A DNA stretch of 20,363 bases from Leptotrichiaceae bacterium (GTDB taxonomy: Bacteria > Fusobacteriota > Fusobacteriia > Fusobacteriales > Leptotrichiaceae), in assembly GCA_030532815.1 (NCBI GenBank), contig JAUNKI010000013.1, positions 1-20,363 of the forward strand, written 5' to 3'. The notes under the pieces are model-generated. The model was given only the letters and a program-made list of their open reading frames with translations, was not told the origin of the DNA and did not search any database. Each line of letters begins with the position of its first letter. The stretch's first letter is position 1. Positions 1 to 7,484 of this stretch are shown one piece after another. The position numbers and the translations under genes are program-made.

Positions 1-2
1 GT

Positions 3-575
3 TTTGCAGCACAATATACTGTAATAAGAGGTCCTCTTGTAAATTATTCAAAAGAAACATTTAAAAAGGAAAATGTTGAGCTTGAAAAATCAGTAACTGA
101 GTTTTCCTCGACAGAAGGTATCAGAAAAATGGCAAAACTGTATTCTCTGGAACACTTTGAAAAAACGGGAGATTTACTGTTTCTTTATAACTCCGCTATA
201 GCTTTGGGAAATTCCATAGCACAAAACAATGTCGGAAGTTCTGTAAAAATAGAAAAAATAGAATATATTTCAAACACAAAAGCAGAAGTTACATTAAAAG
301 GCGAAGTAAAAGATATAAATCTGATTTCTGAAAAAGATATTGAAACAATAAGAAATACTGTTGAAGAAAGAGTTGAAAAAAAGATGGGCTACAATTTGGA
401 ACAATGGAAAAATAAAATAACATCCCGAAAGGAAGCAGAAAAAGCTTTTTCGGCATATTCCGAAATATTAGGAGAAGTTCTAGGAAACAAGCTTAAAACT
501 ATAAAACAGACTAAAACACAGGTTAAATCCTATATATTTGAAAAAGTTAACGGAAAATGGGGAATAGCTAATTAA
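3..575 (+). CDS. Hypothetical protein, 5'-truncated by window edge
   Basis: The reading frame is open from base 3 to a TAA at 573-575, so the ATG at 129 is probably internal and the gene starts outside the window. The visible 190 residues are hydrophilic and rich in Lys and Glu, with no membrane segment. The C-terminus ends in a short beta-like stretch, EKVNGKWGIAN, of the kind that closes many small secreted or lipoprotein domains with NTF2-like or cystatin-like folds, but I recognise no family. It is the only gene of any size on the plus strand and is separated from the reductase operons by a MITE-like element, so nothing links it to them. A signal peptide, if present, would be off the window. 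Function unknown. Confidence 0.7.
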   Translation, partial: FAAQYTVIRGPLVNYSKETFKKENVELEKSVTEFSSTEGIRKMAKLYSLEHFEKTGDLLFLYNSAIALGNSIAQNNVGSSVKIEKIEYISNTKAEVTLKGEVKDINLISEKDIETIRNTVEERVEKKMGYNLEQWKNKITSRKEAEKAFSAYSEILGEVLGNKLKTIKQTKTQVKSYIFEKVNGKWGIAN

Positions 576-603
576 AATTTCCTGTGAAAAATAAGTTTTT
601 TCC

Positions 604-646
604 GTGAGGGGGCGTTGTTGCCCTCACATTCCTGTTACCATTTTTT
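604..646 (+). terminator. Possible terminator after the plus-strand gene
   Basis: A stem GTGAGGG (604-610) pairs perfectly with CCCTCAC (621-627) around a 10-nt loop, 29 nt after the TAA of the plus-strand gene. The nearest T-run (641-646) is about 13 nt past the stem, too far for a classical intrinsic terminator, so this is a weak call. Confidence 0.35.
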
Positions 647-682
647 CTACGCTTTTTGAAAAAGCTTAGCAAAGTATTATCA

Positions 683-835
683 GGGGTTGTCTTATAAATC
701 AAAAATAATTCTCTAATTATAAATATTATATATTTTTAAAAACTAAAAGATATTTATTTTTACTATTTTTATAAAAATAGAAAAATATATAAGATTTATG
801 ATTAAATATATTTTTATACCTTATAGGACAGCTCC
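683..835. mobile_element. MITE-like 153-bp inverted-repeat element
   Basis: The ends are imperfect inverted repeats: GGGGTTGTCTTATAA at 683-697, and GGAGCTGTCCTATAA read on the minus strand from 835 to 821 (12 of 15 match, differences all transitions). A second inverted pair lies inside: 718-737 on the plus strand matches 800-781 on the minus strand at 18 of 20 positions. The centre is a perfect 18-bp palindrome, CTATTTTTATAAAAATAG (763-780). The whole piece could fold into one long hairpin and has no coding capacity. Its left end shares 19 identical bases (694-712) with the insertion-sequence end at 20206-20224, so that transposase or a relative may mobilise it. I found no convincing target-site duplication. 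Confidence 0.6.
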
Positions 836-853
836 GAACCAAAAAATCGCGAC

Positions 854-1135
854 TCAAATTATTTCATATGATGAATTATAATAATATACTGCACTTATCA
901 AATCATTTAAAGTAGCTCCCAGTACTCCTACAATGTAAATAATTACAAATTCCGACAGTAAAGTATTTATTCCTTTCCATTCACTCCAGATTTCCCTGTT
1001 CATTCCTACCGAAATAAATGCCGAATAAAGCCCGTAACACATCCCTGCAAGAACTGACGCAATAATTCCCATACGGATATCCGGTTTTTTATTTTCTATT
1101 CTGTTTCTATTATTTCTGATTATTTTATTTATCAT
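854..1135 (-). CDS. Small membrane protein, possibly a truncated DMT-type transporter fragment
   Basis: This 93-residue protein has a clear ribosome binding site (GGAGG, 6 nt before the ATG), a basic soluble N-terminus of about 20 residues, and two hydrophobic segments at roughly residues 23-45 and 60-82. The first segment, with GIIASVLAGMCYGLYSAF, resembles a transmembrane helix of drug/metabolite (EamA-like) transporters, which are normally about 300 residues with 10 helices. This would then be only a fragment. The gene ends in TGA just 18 nt from the MITE-like element. Reading through that TGA adds ten codons and stops at a TAA formed by the element's terminal repeat. It is the only gene in the window that ends in UGA. 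It lies beyond the terminator of the betaine-type operon and is probably not part of it. The family assignment is tentative. Confidence 0.45.
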   Translation of the reverse strand: MINKIIRNNRNRIENKKPDIRMGIIASVLAGMCYGLYSAFISVGMNREIWSEWKGINTLLSEFVIIYIVGVLGATLNDLISAVYYYNSSYEII

Positions 1136-1195
1136 TTGCTTTCCTCCGATAAATCCTTATTTATAGAAGAGTTTTCTCAAAATAAAAATTATATT

Positions 1196-1253
1196 TTTTA
1201 AAACTCCCGCATAATCACAATTATCGAATAAAAATACCGTGATTAAGCGGGAG
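1196..1253 (-). terminator. Terminator of the betaine-type reductase operon
   Basis: Read on the minus strand, a 15-bp stem with one A/A mismatch (arms 1253-1239 and 1218-1204, ending in GCGGGAG) encloses a 20-nt loop and is followed by TTTTAAAAAA. It lies 78 nt after the grdH stop. The stem is strong but the U-run is short. Confidence 0.65.
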
Positions 1254-1331
1254 CATGAAAATATTAGTCGTAATATATTTCAAACTGAATTTTTAACTGA
1301 AACAGCTTTCTCTGTTTTGTTACGTATTTTC

Positions 1332-2639
1332 TTATACTTTAAATACAGTCTGACCGTCTATTTCTTTAGTTAATGCATCTAATGCCACTGAAACTCTATG
1401 TTCTCTCAATTCATACTGCTCTTCCTTAGATGTTGCAGGATCTCCCAGAGGATAAGGGATAGATATAGTAGGTACTATTTTGTTTACTCCTACTGTAAGG
1501 GCAACCGGTACAAGGTTACACATCTGTACTATAGGTATTCCAGCTTTTTCGATTTCTTTAACAATCGTTGCACCGCAACGTGTACAAGTACCTCAAGTGG
1601 AAACCATTATAACACCGTCTACATTATCGGCTTTTAAATGTTCCAGCATTTCTTTACCCATTCTTGAAGCTTCTGCCTGAGTAGTTCCTGTACCTACAGT
1701 ACTGTAGAAATAATCATGCAGATTTCCGTAAACACCTTTTTTCAGTAAGTCTTTCATTACATCCAACGGAACGATTACGTTAGGATCATTATCGGCAGCA
1801 GCCGGATCAAATCCTGCGTGGATAGTTTTGAATTCTCCTGACTTAAGTCTATCCATTTTGGATATATCGTATCTTCCCCATCTTGTCGCAGATGCAGACT
1901 GTATTCTATCCGGATTATCCACAGGAACGATACCTCCTGTTGTTAAAACTGCAATTTTAGCACTTTTCAGGTCTTTTATAGGTGCTGCAACAGGAACAGA
2001 ATCTTTTTTAGGTATCGGCAGTTCAGTTTGGAACTCTTCTCCCTTAAGCTTTTTAACAAGCATATCCACACCACGTTTAGCAGCACTTACTTTTGAATCA
2101 AGCCATACCTGATGTCTTATTCCTCTTGGGAAATAACCGTTTTCTTCAGCTCCTCCCACTTCTTCATTTCTAAGAACCTTATCTACATATTTTGCAACTG
2201 CTTCAGCATCATTTTTCATAGAAGCTGCTGAACGTCCGCCTTCAAATACAGGTATTTCCTTTTTGAACATTTCTACACCTGGATTTTCAACGTTCATTGA
2301 AGTTACTACAGGAACATTATACTTTTCTTTAATTGCTTTACATATATTTCCGCACGCTACTCCATATCTTCCGGCTTGGAACGCAGGTCCTGCTATAAAT
2401 ACATCAAATTCAAGATCTTTTATTAAATTCATTATTTCAGCTACGGCTTCGTCTTTATTTGATCCCATATAGTTGTCACCGCAAATAATTGTGTGAGTTA
2501 TCTGAGCTTCTTTCATTGCTGCGTTGAAAGCCATTCCCGGACCTACAACTCCTTCCTGTAATACAGGTTTATAATCAGCTTTATCTTCTCCTCCTATTCC
2601 TCCAAAAAATTGATTTATATAAAGAATTGCTTTTTTCAT
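1332..2639 (-). CDS. grdH: Betaine-type reductase protein B, selenocysteine subunit (GrdH-like)
   Basis: This is the selenoprotein subunit of a substrate-specific protein B. It takes the carboxymethyl group from the substrate and passes it to the selenocysteine of GrdA. The gene has an in-frame TGA at 1593-1595, read here as Sec349. Together the two halves give 435 residues, normal for GrdB/GrdF/GrdH. The motif is U-G-T-C-T-R-C, the family's UxxCxxC redox site. The N-terminus (ILYINQFFGGIGGEDKAD) is the usual family start. I chose the ATG at 2639 because AGGAGG lies 9 nt upstream; an earlier in-frame ATG would add 26 unrelated residues overlapping the gene upstream. The betaine assignment rests on the BCCT transporter gene upstream and on a partner lacking the pyruvoyl cysteine. 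A GrdF-type specificity cannot be excluded. Confidence 0.88.
1566..1580 (-). promoter_or_regulatory. Candidate bacterial SECIS hairpin in grdH
   Basis: CGTTGC, a 3-nt GGT loop and GCAACG form a perfect 6-bp hairpin beginning 12 nt after the UGA. Distance and a G at the start of a small apical loop fit the general bacterial SECIS pattern. The same hairpin occurs in grdF and grdB. Confidence 0.55.
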
Positions 2640-2686
2640 ATTTTCTTTTCCTCCTATATAATGAGTTTTATATTTTTTTAAATATC

Positions 2687-4015
2687 TTAAAATTCCTTCA
2701 TAGTTTTTACAGACCATCCTGCTATAGCATCACCGCAGAACATAGCATTGTTTTCCATAATAATGGATCCGTCTTCTTTTACACTTGATCCTAATATTTC
2801 ATCATGAGCCCATCCTCCTGATAAACCGTCTCTTGCCAGTGACTGAAGCTCTCCTATAACTCTTTTAGCCGCAGGAAGTTTTATAAGCTCGGATACGTTT
2901 CCTGTGGAAACAAGTGCATTCGCTTTTTCATCAAGCACAACTAAAGGCTGGCTCGCACCGTCTCTACCTGTACATTCATTACTTATACCTACAACTTTAA
3001 CTCCTACATCTTCCAGTGCAACTATACATCTGATATAGTCAGTATCCGGATTTCCGTATCCTTCTTCTGTAACTATAGCACCATCAGCTCCTAAAGCTTT
3101 TGCTAAATTAGCTACGAAAATTGCTGATCTTTCTTTCTGTTCCAATGAAACGTTCAGGTTTGAAAGTATAACTCCCAAGAAGTTTATAGATTTACCGTGT
3201 TCATTGTATAATTCTTTAATTGTAGGGAAATTCTGCATATCATATGTTGACCATTTAGATGAAGCAGGCATAAATGATCCTGATATAATAGCTCCGTCAA
3301 GTATTTCATTAGGATTTACAAATGACGGTACATAATGGTTTAAATCCCATCCGTATATAAGATCGTTATATCCCATTTCTTCCATTTGTGATTGCGGCTG
3401 CATTACAAGTACTACACTTGGTAATTTTTCCAAATCCGCATTTCTGTTTCTTACAGCTTCAAAGTTGTATTCTTCTATATCATTTGAAGTTTCATCCAAC
3501 ACTGATTTAGCAAGATATTCAGCAAATTTATGACTTGCCCATCTTATTGCTCTGTTCTTTTTCTGCTGTTCATGTCTTTCAAATTCTTCATCAGTATCTG
3601 CAACTATACATATATTTATAAGTTCTCCGTATATAGTATATTTCTGACCTTCTCCCGACATATCGATAAGACCGTCTCCGAATGATCCCCAGTGCATACC
3701 TACACCAAGTACGGAAACTCCTTTAAGAGCATACAGTTCTCCTTCACCGCATGGAGAAAGTTCCCCTGTTACTCCAGGGAATGTAGCTCTTCCGTCTTTT
3801 CTTGCACGCGGCTCTACAGCTTCCTTAACAGGAACGATACGTATATCTTCTCCCGGTTTTGCTATTTCTATATCTACATTAGTAATGTGCTTATCTTCTT
3901 TTATGAAGTTTATAGCTTCTTCTTTGTTTATGTACAAAACTTTATTCTCATATTTTGTCTTGTCTCCAAATACAACATCTTCTACATGAAAATTGTGGAT
4001 TCTTAATTTTTTCAT
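2687..4015 (-). CDS. grdI: Betaine-type reductase protein B, alpha/beta subunit without pyruvoyl cysteine (GrdI-like)
   Basis: This 442-residue protein is the partner of GrdH and a homologue of GrdE and GrdG. It shares their N-terminal pattern (LYINKEEA, then IAKPGEDIRIVPVKEAVEPR at about 51-70) and the GYGNPDTD block near residue 328. GrdE and GrdG are cleaved at a Cys in a GNC motif, producing a pyruvoyl group that binds the substrate amine. Here the aligned stretch is GAIISGSFMPASSK (241-254), with Phe248 in place of Cys and no Cys nearby. As I recall, purified betaine protein B has two subunits of about 45 and 48 kDa rather than three, consistent with an uncleaved chain. A quaternary amine could not form a Schiff base anyway. 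GGAGG sits 5 nt before the ATG, and the gap to the BCCT gene upstream is 18 nt. Confidence 0.85.
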   Translation of the reverse strand: MKKLRIHNFHVEDVVFGDKTKYENKVLYINKEEAINFIKEDKHITNVDIEIAKPGEDIRIVPVKEAVEPRARKDGRATFPGVTGELSPCGEGELYALKGVSVLGVGMHWGSFGDGLIDMSGEGQKYTIYGELINICIVADTDEEFERHEQQKKNRAIRWASHKFAEYLAKSVLDETSNDIEEYNFEAVRNRNADLEKLPSVVLVMQPQSQMEEMGYNDLIYGWDLNHYVPSFVNPNEILDGAIISGSFMPASSKWSTYDMQNFPTIKELYNEHGKSINFLGVILSNLNVSLEQKERSAIFVANLAKALGADGAIVTEEGYGNPDTDYIRCIVALEDVGVKVVGISNECTGRDGASQPLVVLDEKANALVSTGNVSELIKLPAAKRVIGELQSLARDGLSGGWAHDEILGSSVKEDGSIIMENNAMFCGDAIAGWSVKTMKEF

Positions 4016-4033
4016 CTGTTCCTCCTAAAATTA

Positions 4034-5533
4034 TTATTTTAATTGATTAAATTGATCATCTTCTTTTAATGCTTTAATTATTGACACTATGGTAAGCAGC
4101 ATTATAAACGCAAATGGGAAAGCCGCCACGATAGATATTGTCTGTAACATTGTCAGACCGTTTGCCGATCCTACCATTAATGATAATGCCAAAGCTGACT
4201 GTACGATTCCCCATACTAATTTTTTTGAGTTAGGCGGATTCAAATCACCGTTATGTGATAACATTCCTAAAACGAATGTTGCCGAATTTGCCGAAGTAAT
4301 AAAGAATGTAAACAGTAAAGCTATAGCTATTACAGATATCACATTTCCTAATGTTATATTATTTATAACAATAAAGAATGCTGTTGACGCATTGTTTGCA
4401 GCCTGTATAAGAACTTCCTTTTCCATTGAAAAGTCAATTGCTCCGAAAATTGAAAACCAGAAAAACGACACTACTGACGGTACAATAAGTACACCGCTTA
4501 TAAATTCCTTAATAGTACGTCCTCTTGAAATTCTCGCTATGAAAGTTCCTGTAAATGGTGCCCATGCAATCCACCATGCCCAGTAAAATAAAGTCCATAA
4601 TCCGTACCAGTCAGTTTTACTGAAAGCTCCTATTTCAAATGTGTTTGACAGTAAGCTTTGCAGATAGTTACCTGTACTTTCTCCGAAAATATTAAGAATA
4701 TCGATAGTCGGTCCGAATATAATCGAAAGTCCGAGTAAAGCTACAACCAGAACCATATTCAGATTTGAAATCAGTTTTATACCTTTATCGATACCTGTTA
4801 CAGCTGTCCATGTATATATAATAGTAATAACTACTACTATTCCTATCTGTACGGCAGGACTTTCAGGAACTTTAAACATAAAGTTCAGACCGCTATTTAT
4901 CTGATACGTTCCCAATCCCAGTGAAGTAGCCATTCCTGCTGCTGTAGCGAATATTGCAAGTACATCGATTAATTTTCCGATATATCCGTTTGCTCTTTCT
5001 TCACCTATCAGCGGTATGAAAAGACTGCTTATCAATCCTGGTTTATTTCTTCTGAACTGCATATACGCAAGTCCCAGACCTAATATACTGTAGTTTGCCC
5101 ATGGATGCAATCCCCAGTGAAGGAATGATTTAGTCATAGAAAATTTTGCAGCTTCAACCGACATTGACTCATAACCTACAGGATTTACATAATGATACAG
5201 AGGTTCATATATACCGTAGAAAACCAGTCCTATTCCCATTCCTGCAGAAAACAGCATGGCGAACCATGAAATATTACTGTATTCAGGTTTGGAATCATCA
5301 GGACCTAATTTCATATCCTTATATTTACTGAAATATGCTATCCAAACAGCAAATACTATGAAACACGTCATTGCTATTGTATAAAACCAGCCGAAATTAC
5401 GAACTATTCCCTTCAGGAGCATATTTCCGAATGATTCAAAACCTTTCGGAAATATAAGCCCACATAATACAACAATAGTTATAACGGAGACTGAAATTAT
5501 ATAAACTGAATTGTCTTTTGTTTTTTCACTCAT
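4034..5533 (-). CDS. BCCT-family betaine/choline/carnitine transporter
   Basis: This 499-residue protein is an inner-membrane secondary transporter of the BCCT family, which moves quaternary ammonium compounds such as glycine betaine, choline or carnitine with Na+ or H+. The length and the twelve or so hydrophobic segments are typical. The family signature is clear: the Trp-rich YWAWWIAWAPFTGTFIARIS followed by RGRTIKEF, near residues 317-345. Other conserved pieces are WFAMLFSAGMGIGLVFYGIYEP (around 90-111) and FLHWGLHPWA (around 137-146). The next genes downstream encode a GrdI/GrdH-type protein B, so glycine betaine is the most likely cargo, imported as an electron acceptor rather than as an osmolyte. 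The ribosome binding site (AAAGAGAT) is weak. The leader is about 100 nt, downstream of a promoter-like inverted repeat. Confidence 0.93.
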   Translation of the reverse strand: MSEKTKDNSVYIISVSVITIVVLCGLIFPKGFESFGNMLLKGIVRNFGWFYTIAMTCFIVFAVWIAYFSKYKDMKLGPDDSKPEYSNISWFAMLFSAGMGIGLVFYGIYEPLYHYVNPVGYESMSVEAAKFSMTKSFLHWGLHPWANYSILGLGLAYMQFRRNKPGLISSLFIPLIGEERANGYIGKLIDVLAIFATAAGMATSLGLGTYQINSGLNFMFKVPESPAVQIGIVVVITIIYTWTAVTGIDKGIKLISNLNMVLVVALLGLSIIFGPTIDILNIFGESTGNYLQSLLSNTFEIGAFSKTDWYGLWTLFYWAWWIAWAPFTGTFIARISRGRTIKEFISGVLIVPSVVSFFWFSIFGAIDFSMEKEVLIQAANNASTAFFIVINNITLGNVISVIAIALLFTFFITSANSATFVLGMLSHNGDLNPPNSKKLVWGIVQSALALSLMVGSANGLTMLQTISIVAAFPFAFIMLLTIVSIIKALKEDDQFNQLK

Positions 5534-5624
5534 ATCTCTTTGTATGATTTTTATATTTTCAAAACTATAATATTAAATCACACATCTCCTTTTCTTTTAT
5601 TTTTTGTAAATTTTTACTGCCCGA

Positions 5625-5655
5625 CTGTTCATATTATATCCGATATATTGAACAG
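5625..5655 (-). promoter_or_regulatory. Inverted repeat over a -10-like element upstream of the BCCT gene
   Basis: CTGTTCA (5625-5631) and TGAACAG (5649-5655) are perfect 7-bp inverted repeats with a 17-bp AT-rich core. On the minus strand a consensus -10, TATAAT, lies inside the repeat at 5638-5633, but there is no good -35 at 17 bp. That combination suggests a regulated promoter with an operator on its -10 region. It could instead be an RNA hairpin between grdX2 and the transporter gene. No U-run follows on the minus strand, so it does not look like a terminator. Confidence 0.4.
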
Positions 5656-5716
5656 CCTTTTAGCTTTATTACTTTTTCAGTACGAATTTCCTCATTTTAT
5701 ATAAAATTATTTATAT

Positions 5717-6109
5717 CTAAATTATACGTGGAATTATATTATCTATTACTGATAAATCTATAGTCTTAAAATCCTCCGCCACTTTTTTCCTGTAATCTTC
5801 AGGTGTACAGGCTATATCCTGCCACTGCCTAAAAGTTTCCATACATTTTTCTATAAGAAGTATATCTTTTGTATTATCCTCTTTTTCACCTTTAGGATAG
5901 ACCATTACCGATCTGTAGGGAGTCTGGTTCGGTTTCAGACTCGATGCCTGAGGGTGCGTCAAGAGAATATGCCTGTCATATACAAAATCCCTTACTTTGA
6001 CAAGAACTTCTTCATATTTTTCCACAAGAATACATTGCAGCACATTCTTATATTTTTCATAAACTTTATCATTATTAGTAATAAGTAATGCTTTTTCCAG
6101 ATTCCACAT
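5717..6109 (-). CDS. grdX: GrdX family protein, second copy
   Basis: This 130-residue soluble protein belongs to the GrdX family, small proteins of unknown function encoded in glycine, sarcosine and betaine reductase clusters. The diagnostic stretch is ILLTHPQASSLKPNQTPYRS (about residues 49-68), matched by a similar stretch in the other GrdX of this window. The C-terminus (VAEDFKTIDLSVIDNIIPRI) also matches the other copy's VKEDFSVIDHDLITNAIERI. I start it at the ATG at 6109 because GAGGAG lies 7 nt upstream; the ATG at 6115 would sit only 1 nt after it. A terminator separates it from ykvI upstream. It therefore probably begins, or forms its own unit before, the BCCT-grdI-grdH group. Confidence 0.85.
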   Translation of the reverse strand: MWNLEKALLITNNDKVYEKYKNVLQCILVEKYEEVLVKVRDFVYDRHILLTHPQASSLKPNQTPYRSVMVYPKGEKEDNTKDILLIEKCMETFRQWQDIACTPEDYRKKVAEDFKTIDLSVIDNIIPRII

Positions 6110-6229
6110 GAGCATTCTCCTCTTTATATTCTATATGTACATAAATATTAATATTTATTACATTTCTTATGATATTTTATATTTCAATAACTTTCTGTTG
6201 TGAGAATAATTTCAAAAGAAGCCACATTT

Positions 6230-6268
6230 GAAAAAGCTTCCTGCCTCCTGTTGGCAGGAAGTTTTTTC
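6230..6268 (-). terminator. Strong bidirectional-looking terminator after ykvI
   Basis: A perfect 9-bp GC-rich stem, CTTCCTGCC (6237-6245) with GGCAGGAAG (6253-6261), has a 7-nt loop and is flanked by A5 on one side and T6 on the other. On the minus strand it ends in CTTTTTC. It lies 53 nt after the ykvI stop and closes the AGCS-grdG-grdF-ykvI unit. Confidence 0.85.
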
Positions 6269-6313
6269 AATATTAAAATATAAAATTTTATCTCTTTTAT
6301 GAATGATTTCATA

Positions 6314-7447
6314 CTACTTTTTTCTGTTACTGAAGTCTTTAAAATTTTTCCAGAGCATGAACAATATAAGAACTGCTCCCACATAACCGTTTAAAACATA
6401 TATTATATTTACAAGAACTCTGAAAGGTAGGAAAAGTCCTACTATTAAGCCTATCAAAGCAAGTAATATAGTGAGTACTTTAAATCTCGATGTTCCTTCT
6501 TCGGAAAATCTGGATACCGGATTATAAAGTAAAGGTACTGCGGTAGTGTATATTCCTGAAAATACAACCATTGCAAATATTGCAGAAAAAGGTTTCCAAA
6601 TTTTCGTTGCAAGTATCAGATTAGGTATCGCCGCATTCCATACATATACACCGTTTTCACCTAAATTTATGTTTGCAATTTGTGCAAAGGAGACAAGTGC
6701 TATAGCTATGCATATTGCAAATGTTCCACCTATTATACCGTAATGAAGATCTTTTTTACTGTTTTTGGAGGCAAGTGCCGAAGTAAAACTTGCAAACCAT
6801 AAAAGAACAAACCCTGAATAGGATAGTCCTGATATGAGCCAGTTTGCTCCTGCATTTTTAATGCTTTCACCTGCTGCCGCTCCTTCATAAGACGAATTTT
6901 TTATAATTTCCAGTCCTTCGGGAATACTGCCGCCGTCTCTTATGCATGTAATAAGACCGATTGCAATACATAGAACCACTATTATAGGACCGACGATACC
7001 TATGGCATCCACAAGTGAATTCAATCCTCCTACAACAGTTATAACTGTTATGACAGTCAGTGCAGTTGCTCCGATCCAAATCGGCAATCCGTACGCCTGA
7101 TTAAGTGTCGATGCAGCTCCACTGACCATTACCCAGAATGACATATAACAGAATAGTGTCGAATAATAGTCACAAAATGTGCCTATATAATTTCCGCAAT
7201 AATATTTATATATATCATTGGCTTTTTCAAATTTCTGTTCAGAACCCGCTTTCGCAAAGCTGAAGTTGTAATATAGAAATGTCACCAGAAAAACCGCAAT
7301 AACAAGGAGACTTTTCATTCCGTAAGCTGTATAATACTGTATTATCTCCTGTCCTGTTGCAAATCCCGAACCGATAGTAAATGCAATAACTGCTCCCGCA
7401 AGTATTACAACCCTTTTCCAGTTTACTAACTGCTTATCCTCTATCAT
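6314..7447 (-). CDS. YkvI-family multi-spanning membrane protein, putative transporter
   Basis: This 377-residue membrane protein has about ten hydrophobic segments. It starts with VVILAGAVIAFTIGSGFATG, the unwound-helix glycine-rich start (GSGFATGQE, about residues 22-30) found in YkvI proteins and, more distantly, in amino acid transporters of the LeuT/APC fold. YkvI proteins are poorly characterised. The position directly after a substrate-specific protein-B pair (37 nt after grdF, with an AGGAGG site) suggests import of that pair's substrate or export of the amine product. The gene ends in TAG just before a strong terminator, so it is the last gene of its unit. Transport is inferred from fold and context; no substrate can be read from the sequence. 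Confidence 0.78.
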   Translation of the reverse strand: MIEDKQLVNWKRVVILAGAVIAFTIGSGFATGQEIIQYYTAYGMKSLLVIAVFLVTFLYYNFSFAKAGSEQKFEKANDIYKYYCGNYIGTFCDYYSTLFCYMSFWVMVSGAASTLNQAYGLPIWIGATALTVITVITVVGGLNSLVDAIGIVGPIIVVLCIAIGLITCIRDGGSIPEGLEIIKNSSYEGAAAGESIKNAGANWLISGLSYSGFVLLWFASFTSALASKNSKKDLHYGIIGGTFAICIAIALVSFAQIANINLGENGVYVWNAAIPNLILATKIWKPFSAIFAMVVFSGIYTTAVPLLYNPVSRFSEEGTSRFKVLTILLALIGLIVGLFLPFRVLVNIIYVLNGYVGAVLILFMLWKNFKDFSNRKK

Positions 7448-7484
7448 ATACCGATTCCTCCTGCTATTTTTTTAGTTTTAAATC

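Noticed and set aside
650..664. GCTTTTTGAAAAAGC palindrome as a terminator for the plus-strand gene.
   Set aside because: Almost all A-T pairs, no U-run after it, and it lies 75 nt past the stop codon.
871..885. GATGAATTATAATAA occurs here and again at 20252-20266 inside the insertion-sequence end.
   Set aside because: Fifteen AT-rich bases can recur by chance in a 20-kb AT-rich window, and the flanking sequences do not align.
4089..4586. Long plus-strand open frame opposite the BCCT transporter gene.
   Set aside because: It is the antisense shadow of a clear BCCT gene, with no ribosome binding site and no protein family resemblance. The same applies to the other plus-strand frames opposite grd genes, including 9665-10096 and 18252-18731.
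6120..6230. Promoter for the second grdX (TTGAAA at 6187-6182 with TGTAAT 19 bp downstream).
   Set aside because: The spacing is too long and the region is so AT-rich that several equally weak pairs exist.
6184..6384. Short minus-strand frame overlapping the end of ykvI.
   Set aside because: It runs through the terminator stem and overlaps ykvI in another frame, with no supporting start site.
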